Source: Kingdonia uniflora
Lineage: Eukaryota > Streptophyta > Magnoliopsida > Ranunculales > Circaeasteraceae
Reading direction: 5' to 3'
DNA: 64,000 nucleotides
NCBI GenBank assembly: GCA_014058105.1
Contig: JACGCM010001166.1
Span: 744,001 to 808,000 of the forward strand
Shown here: piece by piece, positions 23,880 through 35,197 of the stretch
Layout of the letters: each line of letters opens with the position of its first letter
Position numbering within the stretch: the first letter of the stretch is position 1
Made by a program: the position numbers and the translations under genes
Notes under the pieces: generated by a model
Databases searched by the model: none
What the model saw: only the letters and a program-made list of their open reading frames with translations
Told to the model about the DNA's origin: nothing

Positions 23880-25082
23880 ACTACTTATCATTTGTTTTAG
23901 TAGATTTTGTCCTACCTTTGACCAGATTTCTTATTTATAAGAAGGCAGACTCTTTCACCAATTCTGTTACTATTTCTCATCATTTATGGTTAGGTGTCAA
24001 CTGCGATTCACAGGAGTTCGTCTAGCTTTTGTCGCCAAAAGCGATCCCGAGTCATCGAACAGTTTCTTTTTCTTACTCAACTGTAAAAACTGTCCCAATT
24101 ATTTGTCACAAACCGTCTGTGTGACTGCTGCCTACCAAGTATTTGATTAAAGACTGGTACTCTACGCATTGGGCATGGAGGAAATGATGGTACTCGTAAC
24201 TCCTGTAGATGGTACTTTACTCTACTCAACTCATAAAACAAATGATGGCAAATTATCTGTACGGCTGCTGCCAACCAAACTATGTCATTTATTCAGTTAA
24301 ACTCTAGCATTCTTTCCGTGAACTATATCATTTGGTAACAGATAGTTGTCATTTGTCTTATCTAACTTTGCCATTTGTTAAACATACTTTATCATTTGTT
24401 TAATATAACTTTACCATTCTATCAGAAAAATATAAACTGCTTGAATATTACAGTAGGTTTCTAGGCCGTGTGCTCCACAGGTAAGGTCACGGGCTCCACT
24501 AGTATGAAAGTTACGTCCTAAATAATAATAAAAAAATTTAAATCATTTAAAAATATATTATCACGCTACGTGTCCAAATTTAAATCCTTGATGTACACGT
24601 GTCATTACTATTTCAGAACGTGTAAGGTAGATCCTGTCACCCTTTCATGCATTTGTTGATGCCAATTTGTTACACTTTTAAACATAAGTTATATTAAATC
24701 ATGCAGACTTTGCCACCATCAGTTATATTATTTAGCATTTGGTTACTATTGTTTTGGGTTAGGCAACACGTGTGATTCACACGAGTTCGTCTGGCTTTTG
24801 GCACCAAAAACCATCCCCATTCCTTAAACACTTTCTTCTTACACGACCACTGCAAAGACCACAAAAGCTACAAAAACCGTCCCGTTTCTACAAATCGTGT
24901 GTGTGATTGACAACCGTAAAAACCGTCCCGGTCGTACAAACTATTTTCTCAAAAATCGTCACGATTCTATCCATCGTGTGTGTGTGTGTGATTTCAGTAT
25001 TATATCAGTGGCAAATAATCTGTGTGACTACTGCCTACCAGGTGTTTGATTAAAGTCTATTTTTTCTTCTTCTTCCACAATA
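23880..25082 (+). other. KI leader of MULE B with a two-fold subterminal duplication
   Basis: Two blocks (about 23880-24150 and 24650-25060) share order and wording: a TCATTTGTT stretch, GAGTTCGTCT(A/G)GCTTTTG, a TTTCTTCTT-like run, and TGTGTGACT(G/A)CTGCCTACCA followed by GTTTGATTAAAG. The second leads into the KI coding start. The same two-block structure exists in A and C. Confidence 0.65.
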
Positions 25083-28000
25083 AAGTCTGATAAAGAAGTG
25101 ATTGAACAAGTTGATGAGGAGAACCAAACACAAGAGGGTGAAGCCAAGAAAGGCACCTCCAATGCTAAAAATTATACCTCTCGGTATTCAGGTGTGGGAC
25201 TTAAGAAAATGTTTGTAGCTCTGCCTCAAGTGGAGAAGGGTACTCTTCATACCGCCTGCTTTGCACCCTTACTACTGATTGATCCAATAGTGACGATGTT
25301 GACGTTGGTTATGGAAATATTCAATCATCATTTTGGTGATATAAAGTTTTAATTTAGGGGGACGATAATTCAGATGAAACCCATTCATTTTTGCTTGATT
25401 TTGGGGCAACGTGTCTCTCCTATTGCAAATGAGTTCTTATTTGTTGATCCTGAGCATATGAAAATTTTAGAATGAGGCGATTCCCTAAGAAGAAGAATAC
25501 ATAAGGGTTGAAGGAAATTGATGATACTTTAAAACAGGCAAAATTTGAAAGACATTATGGTAAGGTTATAATTTGTCATTTGTTTTGTCTGCTTTATCAT
25601 CGTTCTCCATTGTATTTGTCAGCCCAAAAATTTCTGTATTGCATTTGCAATTTTTGGGTCATTATTTGCTGAGGTTCATATCATTGCATTGTTTATTATT
25701 TGACATTTTTTACCCATTCTTATTTTTAGTTGTATGTGATTTTGTTTTGCAAGCGATGTTATTCGATTAAATTTGTTAAAAATTATGTTATATTTTCTCC
25801 TCCCGATTAAATTTGTTAAAAATTTGCAGTATGTTGATCTGGTAGATGATCTACAATAGTTCAACAGATTCCCCTGGTTGAGCAAGTCTATAATTTCTTG
25901 TAGAGTCAAAAAGTGGAGTTTACTGATTATCGATCAGCCACTGATAAAAAATTAGATAAAGCTTTATCACTGCACGGATGTACCTGGATGTTGATGATAT
26001 GGACTTTCCTTTCTATTCTTAGCCTAAACTTTCAAAGCATTGAAGAATCCATACATTTGCTCCCTAAGCTGCAAGGATGAAGGATACTTTAAGCGTCACC
26101 AAATTGTAACCTTTAAAAAGTTTTTTGCTAACCCCAAATTGCTGCTAATAGCTATGAATCCCTCTGAGACTGACATACAGTAAAAACTTGTACAAGAGGC
26201 CATGGTAATCTTCTATTCTTTGTATGATGATTTTGATTCATTTATTGCTTCCTTGTCATTTAATTTTGGTTTCGTATCATTTTATTTGCTTAGTTTTGGC
26301 ATTTTGTATCATCTTTTTGTCATTTGTTTGATATTTCTCTGTCATTGTTAAGTTGTTTATTATCATTGTTAGACTTTTTTTTTATCATTTATAAGTTACC
26401 TTTTGTCATCATCATTTGTTTGAATATTTCAGAGAAATAACATTGAAGCACCTGTAATTGGCGTTGCACCTACAATCGAACCACCTGCAGTCAGTACGCC
26501 TACAATAGGTAGTAGTTCTTCTGCCACTGAGATTAGAGCTGTAGTGGTTAGGGTATGCTCCCAGTTGGAGGAGCATGGTAAAATGTTGCAGAAGTTTGAC
26601 GACCATGGTAAAATTTTGTATAATCATGTTAAAATGTTGGAATGAATTTCAATGTCTACAGTTAGAGACAGTACTCTACCACTTGTAGATACTCCACTCC
26701 TTGGGCAGTACCAGTTCTTTACTCTTGAGAAAACCACGAAGCACAAACGAGAAGGAGGTAATGAGAAAAAAAATGGGATAAGGAAGAAGGCGGAGCCGAG
26801 AACCTGGCAAAGAGACCTCCAACAAAAAAATCAAAAGATTGAAGAGAAAAAGGTAAGGGAGAAAGGCAGAAGAAGACGAATGTCAACAAGAAGAACAAGA
26901 AGGCAGAAGAAGCTGATGTGCCCCTGAAGATAAAAGGCACAAAGATAGAAGATCTTATTGATGAACAATTGGATCATGTCCCACTGATCTATTTGAAAGC
27001 CTTTATCCCCACGAAGGGCTTGGCTAATAGAGTACCAAGGAAGAGACGGGCAAAATTTTTAGAACTTTAGAATATTCAATCAGCTGCAAAAAAATTTCTT
27101 CAGCAAGTTGCGCTTGAAGAAGGATTGGAGGTGGTAAAAGATTTAATGGTAGATGATGATGTTGAAGTTGGGGGAAAAATAAATTTGAAAGCGATATCGT
27201 CTGAATATGGTGGTGATTTTCTAGAGGTATCATCCGTTTGTTACTTCTTATCATTTATATGATTTTATTTGACATTTGTCTTTCAAAATATTGTCGTTTA
27301 CTTTATGACCTTTGTCATTTGTTCAGATATATATCATTTGTTCAGTTTTTTTGGTATTCGTTCGGTTGTCTTTGTTATTCTCTTTTCCTGAATTTTTATG
27401 TATTCTAAAGTCTTTGTTCATTTCACTTATTGTATGTGAAGTGGAAGAATGGTAAGATAGATGGCGAGGAGAAAGCTGAAGATGATAAATAACAACCTCA
27501 AGTTGCTGATGAAAATGAAGTTTAAGAGGTATTTATCTAACGTTTTTTTAAGCTATCTATCATATTTGTTGCTACCATGTCGTTTGTTTATTTAATTTTA
27601 CCATTCATAGTATGTATGTATATCCTATTTTACAAATGGAGGATTCAAAACAAGAAACTGTAGTGGTATATTATGATAGAAAAAAAGATGTAGTGGAAGA
27701 AGCCAATAATGAGGTATTTAACTAATATTTGTTTGTATTGAGCTATCCATAATATTAACATCACCTATCGATATAATTCTTAATTTGTTTCTTTTTTACT
27801 ATTTGGTGTACAGACTATGGTAGCAAAAGCTGATATAGTATTCTTCGACCAAGAGGGAAGTTGTTGGTGAAGCTTATATGGTAACTTATCATTTATTTGC
27901 AGGTCACTTCTCATTTTTTATTTATTTTACTATATCTTGTATCACTCTTATTATTTGTAGTCTATTTATTTATAGGCTAGTGTAGACCAAACAACTGCTG

Positions 28001-29749
28001 CATCTGTCGAGGAACAGATTATTGAGGTTGCAAAAACTGAAGATGAAGTTAGTGAGGTAACTTATTTGTTCTTTGTTGGTAACTTCTTATTTTCTTCTAT
28101 TTATTTTCCCATATCTTGTATCACTCTTATCATTTGTAGCCTATTTATTTACAGGCTAGTGTAGAATAAGCAACTGTAAAATCTATCGAGGAACAGACTA
28201 CGGAGGTTGCAAAAATTTAAGATGAAGCTAGTTAAATAACTTATCATTTCTTTGCTGGTAAGTTCTCATTTTCTTATATTTATTTTTCCATATCTTGTAT
28301 CACTCTTATCATTTGTAGTATGTTAAAGGCAATAATGATTATAATGGAAATTCGCAGAAAAAACTAGACCCTGTCCAAGTAATAAAAGAAATAGCAGTTG
28401 ACCAGATCAATGTATGAAGTACTTTTAAACTAAACAACTGGTTTATTACTCATTTTCATGTAATATGCACATTTATATTTCATTTTCTTATTTCAGCATA
28501 TCTGTTTTAGCTTGTTTTAATGGAGTCAAAAGATGATGTTACCTTAAAGAAGAGGCATACACTAACTGACGAAGATGATAATGAAAGAGCTTTCAAAATG
28601 GCTTGTCAAATAAACTTATTGCATGCTCACCTTGACGAGCTTCTTCTAGGAGTGTTATTGGAATCTTTTATTCAAAGACCCATCTCCCAGGATGAGAAAA
28701 AATAGGTGGACCAAATTTGGTCACTGAGGAATGATGAATTATCTCCTGAAGCTAAGAATGACAACATGAGTACCTATAGGAGGATAGGTAAAAAAACTAT
28801 TTGCCTTAACGCTCTCTACACCTTATATCCAAAGCAATGGTTGGACAATGAGGTATTTATATCATTTATTACTTTTCCTTTATCATTTGTGCTAGAGTCT
28901 GTACCATTTGTTTTTAAATTGTCTGTCATTTATTCATTTGCACTTTATCATTTGTTTTGTCTTTGTTATCATTTGTATTATTGAACTTTATCATTTTTGT
29001 TATCTAATTTGTCATTTTCTATTTTTGTTCAGGTCATTGATGTGTACATTAAAGCCCTGATTTAATATTTTGATACACAATATCGTACCTGCCCAGATAA
29101 AGAAAAGATTGTGCTGACGAATATCTATTCCTGTCAATATATTGGCAGGGCTTTCAATGTCTGGACTAGTATTATGTCCTCTCCAGCAGGTGTAGAATTG
29201 ATGAAGAAATCAATTTGGGAGCAAATTACATCTATGCAATGAGATTGTATAGTTTTTAATTACTTCCATCTAGGAGATTTGAAAGTGGTCAATTAAAAAT
29301 TAATACTCATTCCCTGGAATCTCAATGACATCCACTGGGTCCTTTGTGCTGTGTCATTTAAGGGAAGAAAAATATACATTTACGATTCACTGGTGGATGC
29401 GAAAATTATAAATGCAGCGAAAAAGAAGTTATCTCTTGGACACCAGCGTATTGAAGATCAGTTATCAAAGATCCTCCCAAAAATATTGATATGGACAGAT
29501 TTTGTCGATCGTAGTAGTTCACCTACTGGTTCAGAGGTAAAAAATTATGGTCTAAACTCCAAATGGACTACTTGTTTTGGGAAATGTCCAATACAGCCAA
29601 ATGGTTATGACTGTGGGGTCTATATGGATAATATCCTAAGGGGGATGAAATTTCTAGATCTGATAGACGGTGATGAATGCCGTTACACAATTGCGTATGA
29701 CATATTGAGGTTGGGGGTCTTTCATCAATTATTTTTATGTGCGCCTTAA
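25083..29749 (+). pseudogene. Ulp1-like KI gene of MULE B
   Basis: The first exon matches A but the start ATG is ATA here. In-frame breaks include TAA at 25350 and TAG at 28703-28705. The Ulp1 core at 29270-29749 keeps all four expected catalytic positions in one frame: His in DIHWVLC (29333-29335), Asp in IYDS (near 29384), Gln in PIQPN (near 29594) and Cys in YDCGVY (29612-29614). It has lost about four residues after GVYM compared with A, has TAA (where A has TCA) near 29295 upstream of the His, and ends differently from A (FHQLFLCAP instead of EVEPKKI). Upstream exons resemble DUF1985-type sequence (LYGCTWMLMIWTF near 25970). Not functional as a whole. Confidence 0.8.
27870..28330 (+). 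repeat. Tandem mini-exon plus intron units of the KI gene (B)
   Basis: Three units of about 130-180 bp. Each has an open mini-exon (such as ASVDQTTAASVEEQ) and a near-identical intron from GTAACTTATC to TTTGTAG plus TTTATTTACAG. Conserved splice signals show the duplication unit was exon plus intron. Confidence 0.75.
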
Positions 29750-30009
29750 CACTAGTTCTTACTTTTATCTTGTTTGTAACAGATATTACTATGAGTCCTT
29801 AATGCATTTGTGAGAAGTTCTTTTTAAGAAGTTTTTCTTTTGACTCTCTGGTTATTAAATCAAGATTTAAATAATTATCTTCCAATATACTACAATCATG
29901 TAAAGATTTAAACATGTAAGTAGTTAAAAAATGTTGTCTACTTACATACAAATATAATTTATTATATCAATTAACCAAATAGACTATTTACTTACTTCAA
30001 ATGATGTCT

Positions 30010-31000
30010 ATCTACAAAACAAATAGATCCATTATCTTCTAATACATTACAAATGACAAATCATAGTTAAGAAATGAATAATTGTGTTTTTAAGAACAAA
30101 TGATGTCTACTTACAAACAAATATAATTTATTATATCAATTAACTAAATAGGCCATTGACTTACTTTAAATGCTGTCTATCTACAAAACAAATAGATCTA
30201 TTTTTCGTAGATAACAGATGACAAATCATATATAATGAATAACAAGTCATAGACGATGAATGATAACTAATATATAATGAATGACAAATCATAGATAAAA
30301 AATGATAAATCTCAGATTATAAATGCCAAATCATATATAACAAATGACAAATCTATGATAGAAAATGCCAAATCATATGAAACGAATAAGAAATCATACA
30401 TTAAAAATGACAAATTAATAATAATCTAACTATATAGAATAAATTTTAACTTCATTCTAACAAATATGTCATATACGAATGACAAAGAAGATATAACAAA
30501 TAAGAAAGATCATATAAATGAATGATATTAACTGCTTATAACTTTACATAAATTAATGGTTTATTTGTTCTTAAAAACATGATTATTCATTTGTTATACA
30601 AGATTTGTCATTTGTTAGTTATGACTTGTCATTTTTTATATGAGATTTGTCATTTGTCATTTGTTATAGTTGTCATCGAGTTCTAAAATTTTTGTGTGAA
30701 ATCATTTGTTATATATGGTTTATCACTTGTTAAAATACATTTATCATTCATTATATATTATTTGTCATATTTCATCTAAATATGGTGTCATTTGTTATAT
30801 ATTATTTGTCATTCTTCATCTATGATTTGGTGTTCGTTATATATTTGTGAACTATTTGTTAACTATGATTTCGCATTTGTTATTAGAGATTTATCATTTG
30901 TAATATATGATTTGCCATTTGTAATATGAGATTTGTCACTTTTTATATGAGATTTATCATTTGTTATCTATGATTTGTCATCATCTTCATCTTCAGCATG
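30010..31000. repeat. Minisatellite array of MULE B containing an inversion
   Basis: Units of about 20 bp built on ATGATTTGTCATTTGTTA. From about 30560 to 31000 they read TCATTTGT on plus; from about 30020 to 30530 they read ACAAATGA. C has only the first orientation over its corresponding array, so part of the B array is inverted. The stretch 29750-30010 is AT-rich without a gene. Confidence 0.85.
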
Positions 31001-31195
31001 CTAAGATTAAATTTTTTAGTCCAAAATTGTAATATTCATTGGGCACAAAAAAATTAAATCTCATTAACTCGAATATATTTTTATAGATCACAATTTATAT
31101 TACATCAATTTACATCAGTTTATGCACTCGGAGGTGGTGGTGGTGTTCGGTCTCCCTTACCGCCACCACCACCACCACCATATCTTCTACTGATT

Positions 31196-31549
31196 CTACT
31201 CAAGGTAACGACAAGACATCATCGGATGTATACCAGCCGCTTCATCCATCGCTGTAAGAACATCTTCTGCCAGAGGATGCATACCAATTCTTCGACCCTG
31301 CTTGGACATCACCATATAGTGAAAATAGAATATTTGATAATAATCGTCATCCGCCTCTTCCACCTCTTCATACGTCATCCCATAAAAGGTAGGATGTATT
31401 GGAATGGGAGTAGGAAGTTCAAGGGACTGGGTCCTAAAGTATCGAAGCCACAACTCTTGTATCTTGGCAAAAACCCTAGCCTTGTACGCTTTGCGTCTGG
31501 TGGTCACCATCTTCTTCATAGAGCAGTTACAGAGGAAACAGTTGTACAA
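31196..31549 (-). CDS. Conserved 117-codon ORF of MULE B, function unknown
   Basis: This is the longest intact minus-strand frame in the cargo block; its start is probably one of the Met in MKKMVTTRRK. It has a basic N-terminus (TTRRKAYKARVFAKIQELW), then LPTPIPIHPTFYG, an acidic part (EEVEEADDDY) and GMHPLAEDVLTAMDEAA. Just beyond the stop, in another frame, lies a Gly-rich stretch followed by Pro (31110-31190), also present in C, which suggests a frameshift or unrecognised splice joining them. A frameshifted homologue is in C. No family recognised. Confidence 0.5.
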   Translation of the reverse strand: MYNCFLCNCSMKKMVTTRRKAYKARVFAKIQELWLRYFRTQSLELPTPIPIHPTFYGMTYEEVEEADDDYYQIFYFHYMVMSKQGRRIGMHPLAEDVLTAMDEAAGIHPMMSCRYLE

Positions 31550-31559
31550 GATTAAAATA

Positions 31560-32060
31560 TAAGGAAGTATGGCAGTATTTATACTATACTACTGTAAACC
31601 ACAACAGTATTTAATTTTGAGTTTCAAATCCTAATATTATAATGTATTTAAACACAACAGTATTTAATGCTGACCAAACCCATTGGAAATGAAGGAATAT
31701 TGGAGATGATCCCCGGGTACTGAATATATTTGTCATTTAATAAAATATATGTCATTCATCAATTCTCCCTCTATCATTTATTTTTTTGTATTTGTCATTT
31801 ACCATCTTATGTCATGGTATTAGAGAATATTATCATTTACTATATATTATTTAACATTTCTCATCAAACATTTATCATTAGATTTCTTTACGAAGCTTCA
31901 ATCAGCTGCTGAAGATATAAGCAATAGGATGGATGCCAGTCTTACAACCATATATTCGAATCTTGAGTGCATTGCTAACATAGTTGAATCGCTAGATTTG
32001 CTTATCTTCTGTAATGTCGCTGTTCAGTGGAATTTATAGTTCGATTAACATTATTTATCA
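31560..32060 (+). pseudogene. Conserved plus-strand terminal exon, copy in MULE B
   Basis: After TCATTTGT-rich intron-like DNA (31725-31880) comes an exon-like stretch homologous to 47917-48053 in C: LQSAAEDI, RMDASLTTIYSNLE, IANIVESLD. It is frameshifted or truncated here. The matching C copy is open to a stop. Amphipathic helix-like; family unknown. Confidence 0.4.
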
Positions 32061-32179
32061 TTTATATTATAGCTTTAAACATTTGTTCCTTAAGAGTTTA
32101 ACATTCTAAAGAAAGAAATTAACGTTACTAAAGATAAGGAATATTACACTTCACTTCTACATATTTCTCTACTTGTTAA

Positions 32180-32609
32180 GATCTAGAGATTTTTACTTGG
32201 ACAAAAAATCTTATAACATCTCTGTTCTGACCTCGGAGATCCTTAGTTGAGTATAAGTTTCATTTGCAATAATGTCGAGCATCTGATTGCTCCCTTGACC
32301 AGAATTTGTGATGTCTTCCGCCGTTGAGGATTGTAGACTTTTAGAATTATCGGGCGTAGAGGATTCTCGAAACCTAGTTTTGAACTAACAATGGTATTGT
32401 GGGCAATTGTAGAATTTCCTACCGGGCAGTTTAGAGACTCTACAAATTAGACCACAATCGTACTTTTTAGCCTCATCTACCCACCTCCATAAACCACACC
32501 TACCAATTTTGCGAGCGCATTAACAAAACCAACGGTTTGGGTTAAGGCTTGTGCGTGAGAGACCAAGATCACAATTTTTACCACACCAGCAAAGAAGGGA
32601 ATACATCAT
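32180..32609 (-). pseudogene. GRF-like zinc-finger ORF, copy in MULE B
   Basis: Minus strand, starting MMYSLLCWCGKNC. It contains CWCG...SRTSLNPNRWF..C....CGLWRWVDE, the spacing of GRF-type zinc fingers, then a second set GRKFYNCPQYHC. Stops interrupt it after WFC and after QYHC. GRF fingers bind single-stranded nucleic acid in several DNA repair enzymes and are common in plant repeat-derived ORFs. 32060-32180 holds no gene. Confidence 0.6.
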
Positions 32610-33199
32610 TGGTAGGGAAGTATGTAATGCTTGAGAACTGGTAGGAAAGTATGTGACAATTCAATCTTATCTTTATTACATAATTTTGACAACCTTGCAT
32701 AAAGTCAACTTTGATTACGTTAACAACAAGCTATCTATCCAAAACATCTACGTTGGTAGGGAAGTATGTCATGCTTGATAATTCACAATAGTAAAATGAA
32801 AATGATCTCATAAAGGAATGATAAATACTTATTAAAGGATGACATTTAATATACGGTGACAGTTAACTACACTAAAATGATACTCTTTGTAAAAACAAAT
32901 GACAAATAAGCCGTTTAAATTCTAAGAGCTTCTTTCTTAAATAGTCGACGTGACAAGTCAATCTTTATTACTTGATTAGACAACTTAGCTTAAAGTCAAC
33001 TTTGATTACGTTTAGAACAAGCTATCTATCCAAAAAATCTACATGGTTCCCGTAACTCTAAACACTAAGTCCTAAACCCTGCCCACTCATGATTCAAAGT
33101 CTTAATTTTCCCAAGTATTAAAATCCCTAATCTCTTTTGAGCTAAATATTCTCAAGCCTCAACTATTCAAACCCTAAACTCTTTACAACTTCACAAGAA

Positions 33200-33632
33200 A
33201 TGTCGCACTCCCACTCCACTCGATTTAACCGCGCCTCTTCTAGTACACCTCAAGATTGGTTTAAGGTGATAGGGATTGAGGAAGATGAGGCGGGCGAATG
33301 TCTCTTCACGTTGAATAAAATTTTCCTAATGGAGAAGGATATCTCCGATGAGAAGGTGCAACTACTGAAAGATAGATGAAGTGTTCAAGGAGAAATTAGG
33401 AGTACTCGATAAAATGGCGGACGAACTAGATAAAATAATAAAAATGAAAATAGAGTATTATGAAGAGTTCAAGTTCCATATCCGCTTCTTGGAAGATCAG
33501 CTCTGCGCCATAAAGTTGGACCGGGATGAGCACAAGAAACTGTGAGAGAAGTCGGTCTATAAAATTAGCTGTCTCGAACATAAAATTATGGCTATAGAAC
33601 GTGATCAGAATTCCTCAAGTGAGAAGTCGTGA
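33200..33632 (+). pseudogene. Coiled-coil ORF 1 of MULE B
   Basis: Starts MSHSHSTRFNRASSSTPQDW, then GIEEDEAGECLFTLN and a helical region; a frameshift near 33375 (LLKDR then stop) separates it from EFKFHIRFLEDQLCAIKLD. It ends EKS before TGA. Homologous to ORF 2 at 34186, so the two arose by tandem duplication. Its upstream leader has CTCAA repeats and AAACCCTAA. Function unknown; the stretch 32610-33199 upstream holds AT-rich DNA with ACAAATGA motifs and no gene. Confidence 0.6.
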
Positions 33633-34100
33633 ACATTTGTTTTGTTTAATTTTTCTTTTTTTCTTTCCAATAGTGATTTTTGTCTGATATGAGGGAAACA
33701 AGCAACTGAAAAGTTCATCAGATATAAAGAATATAAAGGAACTAGACAAATGATAAAGATTACATGAACAAACAAAGGTAGATAAATTTTGAACTGAATG
33801 AAACTGGTGATAACATTTGAATAGACAAATGATAAATTAGCGTTAAACAATGATAGTTCTGGCAAGAAACAAATGATATATAACATACAAACAAATGCAA
33901 AATTCTCTTCAACATATTACAAGTCGATGTGACAAGTAATGATACTTGATTAGACAACTCAGTTTAAATACTCATATGACTTACGTGCACAACAAGAAAC
34001 GACGGCGCCGAACCGAAGTAATAATAAGTTTTACCCTAAACATCGTATAATCCCTGACACGCTTCCCTTCCCAATGCATTCAACTTTCCTTATAAAAACC
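33633..34100. other. Spacer between coiled-coil ORFs of B
   Basis: ACAAATGATAAA motifs on plus, then a region with GACAAGTAATGATACTTGATTAGACAACT. The corresponding C spacer (50791-51400) is nearly the same. No gene. Confidence 0.5.
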
Positions 34101-34185
34101 CTAATCTCAAATTAACTATTCTCAACTCTTCAAGTCTTCAAATATTCAAACCCTAACCCTAAACTTTTTTCAACTTCTCAAAAAA

Positions 34186-34621
34186 ATGTCGCACTCTACT
34201 CGAGTCAGCCATGTCTCTTCGAACACTGCATACGATTGGTTTGAATCGGTAAGGGATGCAGGAAGATTAGCGTGACCAATGTATCTACAAATTAAATAGT
34301 CTATGTCTAATGGAGAAGGATGTCTCTGGTGAGAAGGCCCAAATACTGAAAAAGCATTACAAAGACTTCAAGGGGAAATTATGAACGTTTGATTTAATCC
34401 GGGATGAATTGTATCAAGTTATAGCAAAGATAAATCAACATTTTGAAAAGTTCAAGTTCCATATGTGCCTCTTGGAAGATCAGATCTGCGCCATAAAGTT
34501 GGACCGGGATGAACACCAGAAACTGTCGAAGGAGTCGGCTTCATAGATTAGCTGTCTCCAACAGAAGATCCAGGCTTTGGAACACGATTTGGAATGCTCA
34601 GAATGTGATCAGGAGTTGTGA
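34186..34621 (+). pseudogene. Coiled-coil ORF 2 of MULE B
   Basis: Starts MSHSTRVSHVSS; several frameshifts (near 34255 and 34300) and TGA at 34382-34384 break it. The 3' part keeps FKFHMCLLEDQICAIKLD-like wording and a Cys-rich tail (LECSECDQEL) before TGA. It is the closer relative of the single copy in A. Leader 34100-34185 contains AAACCCTAACCCTAAAC, which is leader sequence and not telomere. Confidence 0.6.
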
Positions 34622-35197
34622 ACATTTGTTCTAGTTTTTTTGGTGTTTAGTTTGTTAGTTTTTTTGTGGTAACTAGTACTTCCCTATGTATGAACGATCA
34701 TCTATTTTTTTTTGTGCTATTTTGTTTGCTTTTTGCTGTTAAATAGTGGTTTCCGTATGATATGTGGCAAACAAAATACTTACAGTTCTGTAAGAAAATA
34801 ATGATGATATAAGGGAGACAAGTTTAATAACAAACTTAACAAAACTGATGATAGAAATTCTATAGACAAATGATAAGTTCTTCGTGCATAAATGACAGTT
34901 CAGAAGCAAACAATGATACAGTACAAGCCAACAAATGCGAAATTCTTTAAGAACAAATAACAGTTCTGAGAAAAAGAATGATATCTTGGAAACAAACAAA
35001 TGAGAAATTCTTTTTGCACAAATGACAGTTCAGAAGCAAATAATGATATCATAAAAACAAACAAATGAGAAATTCTCTGTACACAAATGTAAGTTTAAAA
35101 GATAATAATGATATAATGGATGCAAACAAATGATAATTTTAACAACACTGACGATAAAGATCATACAAACAAATGATTCATAAAGTACCCAAAATAC
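34622..35197. other. Spacer between coiled-coil ORF 2 and MURA of B
   Basis: Dense ACAAATGA and AATGACAGTTC motifs in plus orientation, which on the MURA strand read TCATTTGT. No gene. Confidence 0.55.

Noticed and set aside
30010..31000. CRISPR-like regular repeats
   Set aside because: Units are degenerate, spacers are not unique sequences of constant length, and the context is a plant transposon.
34140..34170. AAACCCTAACCCTAAAC as interstitial telomere repeat
   Set aside because: Only two units, repeated at the same leader position of each coiled-coil ORF; it is ordinary plant leader sequence.
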